A stretch of 39,908 nt of DNA from an uncultured Massilia sp. (GTDB lineage Bacteria; Pseudomonadota; Gammaproteobacteria; Burkholderiales; Burkholderiaceae). The notes under the pieces are model-generated. The model saw only the letters and a list, made by a program, of their open reading frames with translations, searched no databases and was not told the origin of the DNA. The position numbers and the translations under genes are program-made. The stretch is from positions 1-39,908 of the forward strand of contig CAMPHU010000013.1 of the NCBI GenBank assembly GCA_946886065.1, given 5' to 3'. This document shows positions 18,189 to 27,018 of the stretch, one piece after another (within the stretch, counting starts at the first letter, position 1; each line of letters opens with the position of its first letter).

Positions 18189-18788
18189 CTAACGGTGCAC
18201 CACCACCAGCAGCGCCTTTGCCTCGGTCTTGCCGGGGTTCCGGATGACGTGGTCCTGGTCCGCCGGATAGCGCGCCGTGCCGCCGTGCCGGATCTTCCGC
18301 TTCTCGCCGCCCACCTCCAGTTCCACCGACCCGATCACCACGCTCAGGTGCTCGTTGGTCCCCGGATCGTGCGCCTGGGATGCCAGCGCGCCGCCGGGCG
18401 CCAGGGTCAGCTCATACCATTCATACTTGCCGGCCAGGTCCATCGGCCCCAGGATGCGCAGCGAATAGCCGGCATGGGCGCCGGGCAGGGTGGGAATCTC
18501 GTGGGCGTCGACCACGCGGATCAGCTCCGCCGGGCGCACTTCGGACGATAGCAATTCGCCAATCTGCACGCCCAGGGCGTTGGCCAGGCGCCAGGTGATG
18601 GCGATGGTGGGGTTGGCCTTTTCGCGTTCGATCTGGGACAGCATCGACTTGGACACCCCCGCGATGCGCGACAGATCCTCCAGGGTGAGGCCGCGCGCGA
18701 GGCGCAGGCGCTGTAGCGTGGCGCCAACTTCGGGCGGGGCATTGTTTGCTAGACTTTTATTCATTGCCTTCTTGCTTGCCAAGTTCAT
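18189..18788 (-). CDS. XRE-family regulator with C-terminal cupin domain
   Basis: A 199-residue transcription factor. Residues about 22-78 form an XRE helix-turn-helix (LQRLRLARGLTLEDLSRIAGVSKSMLSQIE). Residues about 100-199 form a small cupin barrel, probably a ligand sensor (HDPGTNEHLSVVIG, PADQDHVIRNPG). The ATG at 18788 has no clear ribosome site; an in-frame ATG at 18764 (codon 9) has AAGAAGG almost against it and may be the true start. It is transcribed away from kbl-tdh-sdaA, with a perfect 16-bp palindrome between them, so control of that operon and of itself is the simple inference. The ligand could be an amino acid such as threonine, serine or glycine; this is untested. Confidence 0.85.
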   Translation of the reverse strand: MNLASKKAMNKSLANNAPPEVGATLQRLRLARGLTLEDLSRIAGVSKSMLSQIEREKANPTIAITWRLANALGVQIGELLSSEVRPAELIRVVDAHEIPTLPGAHAGYSLRILGPMDLAGKYEWYELTLAPGGALASQAHDPGTNEHLSVVIGSVELEVGGEKRKIRHGGTARYPADQDHVIRNPGKTEAKALLVVVHR

Positions 18789-18802
18789 TGGCCGGGGGTA
18801 AG

Positions 18803-18818
18803 ATTCAATATATTGAAT
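18803..18818. promoter_or_regulatory. Perfect 16-bp palindrome ATTCAATATATTGAAT
   Basis: An exact, uninterrupted palindrome (two 8-base arms) between the XRE-cupin gene and kbl, 14 bases upstream of the regulator's annotated start. It is strikingly A/T-rich in GC-rich DNA and contains promoter-like TTGAAT. It is the best candidate operator for the XRE-cupin protein. Confidence 0.6.
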
Positions 18819-18918
18819 TTTCGTTCGACATAAAGAACCGCGTTTAGTGGGGCGAACGAGTCAACGGTACAACATACGATCACACCCGGTCAAGCCGGAC
18901 CAACCAGGAGAGCAACAC

Positions 18919-20124
18919 ATGAGCGATCAAGCCTTTTACAGCACCCTCCAGCAAAAACTCGACACGCTGAAAACCGAGGGCCTGTTCAAGCCGGAACGTG
19001 TGCTGGCCTCGCGCCAGGGCGCGGAAGTCATCGCCCAGGACGGCCGCACCCTGATCAACATGTGTGCGAATAATTACCTGGGGCTGTCCGGCGACCCGGA
19101 AACCCAGAAAGCGGCGGCCGCCGCCCTGGAAAAATACGGCTACGGCCTGTCGTCGGTGCGTTTCATCTGCGGCACCCAGACCGTGCACAAGGAACTGGAG
19201 CAGAAGCTGTCGGCATTCCTCGGCACCGAGGACACCATCCTCTACGCGGCCGCTTTCGACGCCAACGGCGGCGTGTTCGAGCCGCTGTTCGACGAGAACG
19301 ACGCCATCATCTCGGACGCCCTGAACCACGCTTCGATCATCGACGGCATCCGCCTGTGCAAGGCCGCGCGCTACCGCTACGCCAACAACGACATGGCCGA
19401 CCTGGAAAAGCAGCTGCAAGCCGCAACGGAAGCGGGCAAGCGCCACAAGGTCATCGTCACCGACGGCGTGTTCTCGATGGACGGCACCATCGCCCAGCTG
19501 GACAAGATCGTCGAGCTGGCCGAGAAATACGGCGCCCTGACCATGATCGACGAGTCGCATGCTTCCGGCTTCATGGGCAAGACCGGCCGCGGCACCCACG
19601 AACACTGCGGCGTGATCGGCAAGATCGACATCATCACCGGCACCCTGGGCAAGGCCCTGGGCGGCGCGATGGGCGGCTTCACCTCGGGCCGCAAGGAAGT
19701 CATCGAGACCCTGCGCCAGAAGTCGCGTCCCTACCTGTTCTCCAACACCCTGGCGCCGATGATCGCCGGCGCTTCGCTGGCCGTGCTGGACCGCATCAGC
19801 AAGTCGACCGAACTGCGCGACCGCCTGCACGAGAACACCGCCTACTTCCGCAAGGAGATCGAGCGCATCGGCTTCACCATCAAGCCGGGCACCCACCCGG
19901 TGGTGCCGGTGATGCTGTTCGACGCACCGGTGGCCCAGAAATTCGCCGCCCGCATGTTCGAACTGGGCGTGCTGCTGTCGGGCTTCTTCTACCCGGTGGT
20001 GCCGATGGGCCAGGCGCGCGTGCGCGTGCAGCTGTCGGCCGCGCACACCCGCGAGCAGCTGGACAAGGTGCTGGCCGCCTTCGAGCAGGCCGGCCGCGAG
20101 CTGAACATCATCAAGAACAACTAA
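18919..20124 (+). CDS. kbl: Glycine C-acetyltransferase (2-amino-3-ketobutyrate CoA ligase)
   Basis: Splits 2-amino-3-ketobutyrate with CoA into glycine and acetyl-CoA, the second step of threonine breakdown by the dehydrogenase route. It is a PLP enzyme of the alpha-oxoamine synthase family (401 residues). The Schiff-base lysine is K245 in TGTLGKALGG; DESHASGFMG near 214 and MCANNYLGLSGDPE near 51 are characteristic. AGGAG precedes the ATG by eight bases. It is first in kbl-tdh-sdaA; tdh begins 23 bases after its stop. Confidence 0.95.
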   Translation: MSDQAFYSTLQQKLDTLKTEGLFKPERVLASRQGAEVIAQDGRTLINMCANNYLGLSGDPETQKAAAAALEKYGYGLSSVRFICGTQTVHKELEQKLSAFLGTEDTILYAAAFDANGGVFEPLFDENDAIISDALNHASIIDGIRLCKAARYRYANNDMADLEKQLQAATEAGKRHKVIVTDGVFSMDGTIAQLDKIVELAEKYGALTMIDESHASGFMGKTGRGTHEHCGVIGKIDIITGTLGKALGGAMGGFTSGRKEVIETLRQKSRPYLFSNTLAPMIAGASLAVLDRISKSTELRDRLHENTAYFRKEIERIGFTIKPGTHPVVPVMLFDAPVAQKFAARMFELGVLLSGFFYPVVPMGQARVRVQLSAAHTREQLDKVLAAFEQAGRELNIIKNN

Positions 20125-20147
20125 TCAAGCAAGAGATCGGAACAAGC

Positions 20148-21104
20148 ATGGAACGCATCCTCATCATCGGCGCCAACGGCCAGATTGGCAGCGAACTGGT
20201 CAGCGCGCTGGCGGAACAGCACGGCCAGGCCAACGTGATCGCCTCGGACATCGGTACCAGCAACGTCTACGGCGCGGCGCGCTACACCCAGCTGGACGTG
20301 CTGGACAAGGACCGCCTGGCCTCGCTGATTGACAGCGAAGGCATCACCCAGGTCTACCAGCTGGCGGCGCTGCTCTCGGCCACCGGCGAAAAGGCGCCGC
20401 TGAAGGCATGGACCCTGAACATGGACGGCCTGCTCAACATCCTGGAAGTGGCGCGCGAGCGCGGCGAAGCGGGCAAGCCGCTCAAGATCTTCTGGCCGTC
20501 GTCGATCGCGGCCTTCGGCCCGAACACCCCGGCCGAGAACACCGCCCAGTACACGGTGATGGACCCGACCACGATCTACGGCATCAGCAAGCTGGCCGGC
20601 GAGCGCCTGTGCGAGTACTACCACAGCAAATACGGCGTGGACGTGCGCAGCATCCGCTACCCGGGCATCATCAGCTTCAAGTCGCCTCCGGGCGGCGGCA
20701 CCACCGACTACGCGATCGCCATCTTCCACGCGGCGCTCAAGGGCGAGACCTACGAATGCTTCCTGGGTCCGGAAACCACGCTGCCGATGATCTACATGCC
20801 GGATGCGATCCGCGCTACCATCGAGCTGATGGACGCGGCGCCGGAAAAGGTCGCGATCCGCTCCTCGTACAATGTGGCGGGCGTGTCCTTCAACCCGCGC
20901 GAACTGGCTGCCGCCATCAAGAAGGCGCTGCCGGAATTCGCCATCGCCTACAAGCCGGACAGCCGCCAGCAGATCGCCGATTCCTGGCCGAAGAGCCTGG
21001 ACGACAGCCGCGCCCAGGGCGACTGGGGCTGGAAGGCCCGCATCGGCGTCGAGGAGATGGTCGCCGACATGCTGAAGAACATCGACGTCGGCGTCAGCGC
21101 CTGA
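20148..21104 (+). CDS. tdh: L-threonine 3-dehydrogenase, SDR type
   Basis: Oxidises L-threonine to 2-amino-3-ketobutyrate with NAD+, feeding the preceding kbl product. At 318 residues it belongs to the short-chain (UDP-glucose epimerase-like) class of threonine dehydrogenase known from Cupriavidus and Flavobacterium, not the zinc-dependent medium-chain class of E. coli Tdh. The N-terminal Rossmann motif is IIGANGQIG (6-14) and the catalytic pair is Y144/K148 in YGISK. YPGIISFKSPPGGGTTDYA is typical of the class and helps separate it from sugar epimerases. Confidence 0.93.
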   Translation: MERILIIGANGQIGSELVSALAEQHGQANVIASDIGTSNVYGAARYTQLDVLDKDRLASLIDSEGITQVYQLAALLSATGEKAPLKAWTLNMDGLLNILEVARERGEAGKPLKIFWPSSIAAFGPNTPAENTAQYTVMDPTTIYGISKLAGERLCEYYHSKYGVDVRSIRYPGIISFKSPPGGGTTDYAIAIFHAALKGETYECFLGPETTLPMIYMPDAIRATIELMDAAPEKVAIRSSYNVAGVSFNPRELAAAIKKALPEFAIAYKPDSRQQIADSWPKSLDDSRAQGDWGWKARIGVEEMVADMLKNIDVGVSA

Positions 21105-21154
21105 TCGTCCTTATCGCACAACCATAATAAAAACCGGAATAGTCGAGACAACAG

Positions 21155-22543
21155 ATGGACATGAGCGTATTTGATCTGTTCAAGATCGGTATTGGCCCGT
21201 CGAGCTCCCACACCGTGGGGCCGATGGTAGCGGCGCGCCGCTTCCTGCTGGAATGCGGCCCGCTGGACCAGGCGGTCGGCGTCGAGGCCCACCTCTACGG
21301 TTCGCTCGCGCTGACCGGCGTCGGTCACGCCACCGACAAGGCGGTGATCCTGGGCCTGATGGGCGAAACGCCCCAGGACATCGATCCGGACACGGTCGAG
21401 GACAAGCTGGCCGAGGCCGAGCTGGACGGCGTGCTGAAGCTGCTGGGCGCCAAGGAAGTGCCGTTCACCTACAAGACCGGCCTGGTCTGGCACAAGGCCT
21501 CGACCCTGCCGGAACACCCGAACGGCATGAAGTTCGTGCTCAAGCTGGCGGACGGCAGCGTCATCGAGCGCATCTATTATTCGGTCGGCGGCGGCTTCAT
21601 CACCGCGGCGGGCGAGAGCCAGGCGCGCGCGGCGGAAGCGCCGGCGGTGGCGGTGCCTTTCCCCTTCAGCACCATGAGCGAGCTGCTGGAGCAGGGCAAG
21701 CGCAGCGGCCTGTCGATTCCGCACATGCTGCGCGCCAACGAGCTCGCCCGCATGGGCAAGGCCGATCTGGACGCGGGCCTGGACCGCATCTGGCAGGTGA
21801 TGCGCGACTGTATCGCCCACGGCCTGGTCACCGAAGGCCAGCTGCCGGGCGGCCTGAACGTGAAGCGCCGCGCGGCCAAGCTGTGGAAACAGGCGCATTG
21901 CACCGAGGGCAAGCGCGTCAACGAGCTGCCGCACGATTCCACGCACCAGGTGACCCTGTATGCGATGGCGGTCAACGAGGAAAACGCGGCCGGCGGGCGT
22001 GTCGTGACCGCGCCGACCAATGGCGCGGCCGGCATCATCCCGGCGGTGCTGCGCTACTACGCCGAGGATTGCCGTCCGAGCGATCCGGTGCGCGGCGTGC
22101 GCGATTTCCTGCTGACCTCCGCCGCGATCGGCATGCTGTGCAAGAAGAACGCCTCGATCTCGGGCGCCGAGATCGGCTGCCAGGGCGAAGTCGGGGTGGC
22201 TTGCGCGATGGCGGCGGCCGGCCTGGTGGCGGCGCTGGGTGGCAGCAACGAGCAGATCGAGAATGCAGCCGAGATCGGGATCGAGCATCACCTGGGCATG
22301 ACCTGCGACCCGATCGGCGGCCTGGTGCAGATTCCTTGCATCGAGCGTAACGGCATGGGGGCGATCAAGGCCATCACCGCGGCTTCGCTGGCCCTCAAGG
22401 GCGATGGGACGCACTTCGTCAGCCTGGACAACGTCATCGAGACGATGCGCCAGACGGGGGCGGATATGCAGGTGAAGTACAAGGAAACCTCGCTCGGCGG
22501 GCTGGCGGTGCATGTGGTGACCGTCAATCACGCGGCTTGCTGA
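21155..22543 (+). CDS. sdaA: L-serine ammonia-lyase, iron-sulfur dependent
   Basis: Deaminates L-serine to pyruvate and ammonia with a [4Fe-4S] cluster. The single-chain 462-residue protein begins [20 protein letters not shown]. The cluster cysteines are C342 in GCQGEVG, C384 in MTCDPIGG and C395 in IPCIERN, one position off the numbering I recall for the Legionella enzyme (343/385/396). It lies 50 bases after tdh in the same direction. Because threonine breakdown yields glycine, which converts to serine, this gene would finish conversion to pyruvate. A second in-frame ATG at 21161 is an equally plausible start. Confidence 0.93.
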   Translation: MDMSVFDLFKIGIGPSSSHTVGPMVAARRFLLECGPLDQAVGVEAHLYGSLALTGVGHATDKAVILGLMGETPQDIDPDTVEDKLAEAELDGVLKLLGAKEVPFTYKTGLVWHKASTLPEHPNGMKFVLKLADGSVIERIYYSVGGGFITAAGESQARAAEAPAVAVPFPFSTMSELLEQGKRSGLSIPHMLRANELARMGKADLDAGLDRIWQVMRDCIAHGLVTEGQLPGGLNVKRRAAKLWKQAHCTEGKRVNELPHDSTHQVTLYAMAVNEENAAGGRVVTAPTNGAAGIIPAVLRYYAEDCRPSDPVRGVRDFLLTSAAIGMLCKKNASISGAEIGCQGEVGVACAMAAAGLVAALGGSNEQIENAAEIGIEHHLGMTCDPIGGLVQIPCIERNGMGAIKAITAASLALKGDGTHFVSLDNVIETMRQTGADMQVKYKETSLGGLAVHVVTVNHAAC

Positions 22544-22566
22544 TGCGCTGAGGGCTGTTCGGGCAA

Positions 22567-22676
22567 ACTTCGGTCCCCGCCTTCGCGGGGATGACGGGCG
22601 TAGGCTGGGAACTACAGGAGTCTGTGGAGGCCCGCACCCTTACGGCCGTCATTCCCGCGAAGGCGGGAACCCAAGT
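22567..22676. repeat. Inverted pair of REP-like palindromic elements
   Basis: Two 31-base copies in opposite orientation, 22567-22597 and 22646-22676, match at 28 positions. Each folds into a hairpin of CCCGC-GAAG-GCGGG type. Two of the three differences are a compensating pair in the stem (C-G in one copy, T-A in the other). This is a REPIN-like arrangement and may also end sdaA transcription. Confidence 0.75.
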
Positions 22677-22758
22677 CCGCAGCGCACCAATCCCGCTTCC
22701 TTCAGCCCCCACAAACCCCAAAACTTTATTCACCCAACCCCACTTTTTTGCAGCACAG

Positions 22759-22787
22759 CATACATTTCGGCCGCCTCACACTATAAT
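22759..22787 (+). promoter_or_regulatory. Sigma70 promoter of thrC-moeA-moaD
   Basis: A consensus TATAAT at 22782-22787 is preceded at 17 bp by CATACA (22759-22764), which keeps the ACA half of a -35. Transcription would start near 22794, 33 bases before thrC. Confidence 0.7.
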
Positions 22788-22826
22788 AAAGTTTCAACGT
22801 GAGCCCCCAACCGGATTTTCTACTGT

Positions 22827-24302
22827 ATGCATTATGTGTCCACCCGCGCGACGAGCGCGTCCGCAGCACGCAATCCCCAGCTGTTTTCCGACATCCTGCT
22901 TGGCGGCCTCGCGCCCGACGGCGGACTCTATCTCCCGACGGAGTACCCCCAGGTCACGGGCGCCGAGCTCGATGCCTGGCGCAAGCTGAGCTACGCCGAG
23001 CTGGCCTATGAAATCCTGCGCAAGTTTGCGACCGACATTCCGGACGCCGACCTGCAGGCCCTGACCGCGCGCACCTATACCCCCGAGGTCTACCGCAACG
23101 CCCGCGCCGGCGAATCCGCCGCCGAGATCACGCCGCTGCGCGTGCTGGAAGAGGGCGCGCGCGGCACCCTGGTGCTGCAGGCGCTGTCGAACGGCCCGAC
23201 CCTGGCGTTCAAGGACATGGCCATGCAACTGCTCGGCAACCTGTTCGAGTACGCGCTGGCCAAGAGCGAGGATGAACTGAACATCTTCGGCGCCACTTCC
23301 GGCGACACCGGCAGCGCCGCCGAATACGCGATGCGCGGCAAGCGCGGCGTGCGCGTGTTCATGCTGTCGCCGCACAAGAAGATGAGCGCCTTCCAGACCG
23401 CGCAGATGTTCAGCCTGCAGGACCCGAATATCTTCAATATCGCGGTCGAAGGCGTGTTCGACGACTGCCAGGACCTGGTCAAGGCCGTCTCGAACGACCT
23501 CGCGTTCAAGGCGCGCCACAAGATCGGCACCGTGAACTCGATCAACTGGGCGCGCGTCGTGGCCCAGGTGGTCTACTACTTCCGCGGCTACCTCGCCACC
23601 ACCACCAGTAACGACCAGAAGGTGTCCTTCACCGTCCCGTCCGGAAACTTCGGCAACATCTGCGCCGGCCACATCGCGCGCATGATGGGCCTGCCGATCG
23701 ACAAGCTGGTGGCCGCCACCAACGAGAACGACGTGCTGGACGAGTTCTTCCGCACCGGCGTCTACCGCGTGCGCAAGTCCTCCGAGACCTTCCATACCAG
23801 CAGCCCGTCGATGGACATCTCGAAGGCCTCGAACTTCGAGCGTTTCGTCTACGAACTGGTGGGCCGCGACGCCGACCGCACCCATGCGCTGTTCCGCAAG
23901 GTGGAGACCCACGGCGGCTTCGACCTGTCGGGCGCACCGGGCAGCGACGGCGACGAGTTCCGGCAGGTCGGCAAATTCGGCTTCCTGTCGGGCCGCTCGA
24001 CGCATGCCGACCGCCTGGCGACCATCCGCGACGTGGCAGCGAAGTACGGCATCGTGATCGACACCCACACCGCCGACGGCGTCAAGGTGGCGCGCGAGCA
24101 CATGCAGCCGGGCGTGCCGATGATCGTGCTGGAGACCGCGCTGGCCGCCAAGTTCAACGAAACCATCGTCGAAGCCCTGGGCAAGGACGCCGACCGCCCG
24201 GCCGGCTTCGAGAACATCGAGGCGCTGCCGCAGCGCTTCGTGGTGATGCCGGCCGATGTGGACCGCATGAAGGCTTACATCGCCGAACACACGGGACTGT
24301 GA
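22827..24302 (+). CDS. thrC: Threonine synthase
   Basis: Converts O-phospho-L-homoserine to L-threonine, a PLP-dependent step of the aspartate pathway. The 491-residue protein shows the long-chain bacterial/fungal form: FSDILLGGLAPDGGLYLP near 18-35, PLP lysine K129 in NGPTLAFKDMAMQ, FGATSGDTGSAAEYA and SGNFGNICAGHIA (phosphate site). There is no clear ribosome site before the ATG. moeA starts one base after its stop. Homoserine dehydrogenase (hom), often immediately upstream in related bacteria, is absent here; the neighbour is the threonine-degrading operon, separated by a REP-like pair and a new promoter. Confidence 0.95.
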   Translation: MHYVSTRATSASAARNPQLFSDILLGGLAPDGGLYLPTEYPQVTGAELDAWRKLSYAELAYEILRKFATDIPDADLQALTARTYTPEVYRNARAGESAAEITPLRVLEEGARGTLVLQALSNGPTLAFKDMAMQLLGNLFEYALAKSEDELNIFGATSGDTGSAAEYAMRGKRGVRVFMLSPHKKMSAFQTAQMFSLQDPNIFNIAVEGVFDDCQDLVKAVSNDLAFKARHKIGTVNSINWARVVAQVVYYFRGYLATTTSNDQKVSFTVPSGNFGNICAGHIARMMGLPIDKLVAATNENDVLDEFFRTGVYRVRKSSETFHTSSPSMDISKASNFERFVYELVGRDADRTHALFRKVETHGGFDLSGAPGSDGDEFRQVGKFGFLSGRSTHADRLATIRDVAAKYGIVIDTHTADGVKVAREHMQPGVPMIVLETALAAKFNETIVEALGKDADRPAGFENIEALPQRFVVMPADVDRMKAYIAEHTGL

Positions 24303-24303
24303 C

Positions 24304-25512
24304 ATGAAGCCGCCCATGCTCTCGCGCCGCGAAGCGCTGGACTCCCTGCTCGATGCCGCGCGTGCGGTGGAGGGCGTCGAGATCGTGCCGACATTGGCGG
24401 CGAACGGCCGCGTGCTGGCCGAGGACGTCCTGTCCACGCTCGACGTCCCTTCGGCCGACAACACCCAGATGGACGGCTACGCGGTGCGCGCGGCCGACTG
24501 CGCCAGCGGCAGCGCCACCTTGCGCGTGGCCCAGCGCATCCCGGCCGGCAGCGTCGGCCAGCCTTTGATGCCCGGCACCGCCGCCCGCATCTTCACCGGC
24601 GCCCTGATTCCTTCGGGCGCCGATGCGGTGGTGATGCAGGAGCAGTGCGAAGCCGTGGGCGACAGCGTCACCGTGCGCCATGCGCCGCGCGAAGGCGAGT
24701 GGATCCGCCGCACCGGCGAGGATATCGTCGCCGGTTCCGTCATCCTGGCGGCGGGCACGCGCCTGCGCGGCCAGGAGTTGGGCCTGGCCGCCTCGGTGGG
24801 CCTCGCGAAGCTGCCGGTGCGCCGCCGCCTGCGCGTGGCGGTGTTCTTCACCGGCGACGAGCTGGCCATGCCGGGCGAGCCGCTGGCGCCGGGCGCCATC
24901 TACAACTCGAACCGTTTCACGCTGCGCGGCCTGCTGGAGAACTTCGGCTGCGAAGTGCGGGATTTCGGCATCGTGCCGGATTCGCTCGAAGCCACGCGCG
25001 CCACCTTGCGCGAAGCGGCGCATGGGCATGACCTGATCATCACCTCGGGCGGCGTATCGGTCGGCGAGGAAGACCACATCAAGCCGGCGGTGGAGGCGGA
25101 AGGCCGACTGAACATGTGGCAGATCGCGATCAAGCCGGGCAAGCCGCTCGCCTTCGGCCAGGTCGGTGAGGCGTTCTTCCTGGGCCTGCCGGGCAACCCG
25201 GTGTCGAGCTTCGTGACCTTCCTGCTGTTCGTCCGTCCTTTCCTGCTGCGCCTGCAAGGCGTGAGCGGTGCGGTGGAGCCGGGCGGCTACATGCTGCGCG
25301 CGGACTTCGACTGGACCAGGGCCGACCGCCGCAACGAATTCCTGCGCGTGCGGATCAACTCGGCGGGTGGGCTGGACCTGTTCCCGAACCAGGGTTCGGG
25401 CGTGCTGACCTCGACCGTCTGGGGCGATGGGCTGGTGGACAACCCGCCGGGCAATCCGATCGCCGCGGGCGACCTGGTGCGCTTCATCCCCTTCGCCGAA
25501 CTGCAGCATTAG
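24304..25512 (+). CDS. moeA: Molybdopterin molybdenumtransferase
   Basis: Inserts molybdate into adenylylated molybdopterin to form molybdenum cofactor. The 402-residue protein follows the MoeA order: NTQMDGYAVRAAD near 56, FTGALIPSGADAVVMQEQ near 98-115, RRTGEDI near 137, the MoCF domain with FFTGDEL and TSGGVSVGEEDH (about 248-260), GLPGNPVSSFVTF near 297, and the C-terminal domain IV. It sits one base after thrC and its stop overlaps the moaD ribosome site, so the three genes form one transcript. Confidence 0.94.
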   Translation: MKPPMLSRREALDSLLDAARAVEGVEIVPTLAANGRVLAEDVLSTLDVPSADNTQMDGYAVRAADCASGSATLRVAQRIPAGSVGQPLMPGTAARIFTGALIPSGADAVVMQEQCEAVGDSVTVRHAPREGEWIRRTGEDIVAGSVILAAGTRLRGQELGLAASVGLAKLPVRRRLRVAVFFTGDELAMPGEPLAPGAIYNSNRFTLRGLLENFGCEVRDFGIVPDSLEATRATLREAAHGHDLIITSGGVSVGEEDHIKPAVEAEGRLNMWQIAIKPGKPLAFGQVGEAFFLGLPGNPVSSFVTFLLFVRPFLLRLQGVSGAVEPGGYMLRADFDWTRADRRNEFLRVRINSAGGLDLFPNQGSGVLTSTVWGDGLVDNPPGNPIAAGDLVRFIPFAELQH

Positions 25513-25519
25513 GAGCGAC

Positions 25520-25777
25520 ATGAAGATCAATTTGCGGTATTTCGCCTCGGTGCGCGAGGCGGTGGGCATCGGCCAGGAGTCGGTGGAGCTGCCGGGCGAC
25601 GTGGATACGGTCGGCGCCGTGCGCAGCCTGCTGGCGACGCGGGGTGGTGCGTGGGCGGAGGCCCTGGCGCCGCAACGCGCCGTGCGCATGGCCTGCAACC
25701 AGGTGATGTGCGGCCCCGAGGCCAGGGTGGAAGAAGGCGCGGAAGTGGCGTTCTTCCCCCCGGTCACGGGCGGCTAG
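25520..25777 (+). CDS. moaD: Molybdopterin synthase sulfur-carrier subunit
   Basis: A ubiquitin-fold protein of 85 residues carrying the sulfur that MoaE places on precursor Z. It ends FFPPVTGG, and the C-terminal Gly-Gly is thiocarboxylated. AGGAG at 25511-25515 overlaps the moeA stop. The usual partner gene moaE does not follow: the next gene is convergent and ends two bases away, so MoaE must be encoded elsewhere. Confidence 0.93.
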   Translation: MKINLRYFASVREAVGIGQESVELPGDVDTVGAVRSLLATRGGAWAEALAPQRAVRMACNQVMCGPEARVEEGAEVAFFPPVTGG

Positions 25778-25779
25778 GC

Positions 25780-26805
25780 TTACAGGACGACGATCGACTG
25801 CTCCGCCAGCGCCATCAGCTTGGCGCAGTTGTCGCTGCGTTCCGAAAACTCCCTCCAGGCCGTGGTGCGCGCCACCGCCTGCCACTTGCGCAGCGACTCG
25901 GCGTTCATGTCGGTCACCTTGGCGCCGGCGCGCTGGTAGACCGAGGCCACCGCCGCATCGTCGGCCTGTGCCGCGCGCAGCGCGAACTTCTCCAGGTCCG
26001 CGCCCACGGCCATGATGGCCGCCTGCTGCTGTTTGCCCAGGCGGTCGAACACCGTCCGCGACATCATCAGCGGCTCGAACATGAACCAGTAGGAACCGCC
26101 GCGCGCCGTGGTCAGGGACTTGGCCGATTCGTGCAGGCGGAAGGAGATCAGCGATGTCGACGAGGTCAGGGCCGCGTCCAGTGCGCCGCTGCGCAGCGCC
26201 GCCTGGATCTCGTTGGACGGCATGTCGACCACGGTGGCGCCGGCGTCGGCCAGCAGCTGATCCATCTCGCGCGAGCCGCCGCGCACCTTCAGGCCGCGGG
26301 CGTCTTCCGGATTGACGATCGGCGCGCCGCGCGAAGCGACGCCGCCGGCCTGCCAGATCCAGCTCACGATCACCAGGCCCTGTTCGGCCAGGATGCGCGA
26401 CAGTTCGCGCCCCACCGGGGCGTCCTTCCAGGCGTAGCCCTGCTCGTACGAAGTGATCAGGGCCGGCATCAGGCCGATGTTGGCTTCCGGGGATTCGGTG
26501 CCGGCGTAGGACAGGGGCACCAGGGCCATGTCCAGCGAGCCGCCCTTCAGCGCGCCGAACTGGGCGTTGGCGCCCATCAGCGAGGAATTCGGGTAGATCG
26601 AGAATTTCAAGCCGCCACGGGTGCGCTTCTCGACCTCGGCCGCGAACATGCGGCACAGCCGGTCACGGAAGTCGCCTTGGGCGATGCTGCCGCCCGGGAA
26701 TTGATGAGAGATTTTCAGATTGCCTGGTTGCGCCCATGCGGACTGCATCCAGAGAGGGCTGGACGCAAGCGCGCCCAAAACGGCCCTACGGGTCATTACC
26801 GACAT
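25780..26805 (-). CDS. TRAP transporter solute-binding protein, DctP family
   Basis: A periplasmic substrate-binding protein of 341 residues for a tripartite ATP-independent transporter. The N-terminus MSVMTRRAVLGAL followed by a hydrophobic stretch to AWA (about residue 22) is a signal peptide; the Arg pair could make it a Tat substrate. EVEKRTRGGLKFSIYPNSSLM, ARGLKVRGG with the conserved Arg, and the SLISFRLHE region match DctP. The ATG at 26805 was chosen because GGAGG lies six bases upstream; a longer frame to 26880 lacks one. No DctQ or DctM membrane subunit is adjacent, so it is an orphan here. Its ligand is unknown, probably an organic acid. Confidence 0.88.
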   Translation of the reverse strand: MSVMTRRAVLGALASSPLWMQSAWAQPGNLKISHQFPGGSIAQGDFRDRLCRMFAAEVEKRTRGGLKFSIYPNSSLMGANAQFGALKGGSLDMALVPLSYAGTESPEANIGLMPALITSYEQGYAWKDAPVGRELSRILAEQGLVIVSWIWQAGGVASRGAPIVNPEDARGLKVRGGSREMDQLLADAGATVVDMPSNEIQAALRSGALDAALTSSTSLISFRLHESAKSLTTARGGSYWFMFEPLMMSRTVFDRLGKQQQAAIMAVGADLEKFALRAAQADDAAVASVYQRAGAKVTDMNAESLRKWQAVARTTAWREFSERSDNCAKLMALAEQSIVVL

Positions 26806-26890
26806 ACACATCCTCCAAGATGTTTTAACGGACTGCCGCAAATCGTGGCTCCTCGTCGGGCGGGAGCGCATCGTCTGCATGGCGGGTACA

Positions 26891-26918
26891 AGAATATTCC
26901 TGCTGTCTTTATTGTCAA
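26891..26918 (-). promoter_or_regulatory. Sigma70 promoter of the TRAP binding protein
   Basis: On the minus strand a perfect TTGACA (26918 to 26913) is followed after 16 bp by TATTCT (26896 to 26891). The transcript would start near 26884, with a leader of about 79 bases. Confidence 0.65.
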
Positions 26919-27018
26919 GCAGAATCTTGCAGGTTTTGCAAAGGCATATCCATGCCGGGGCGGCAGGCTGCCGCCGCCCGGTAGTCCCCGTATTGACCCA
27001 TCCTGGAGGATGGATGTG

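Noticed and set aside
26957..27013. Two small hairpins after the 79-residue membrane protein gene as terminators
   Set aside because: Stems of only 6-7 bp and no T-run on the relevant strand; common by chance at this GC content.
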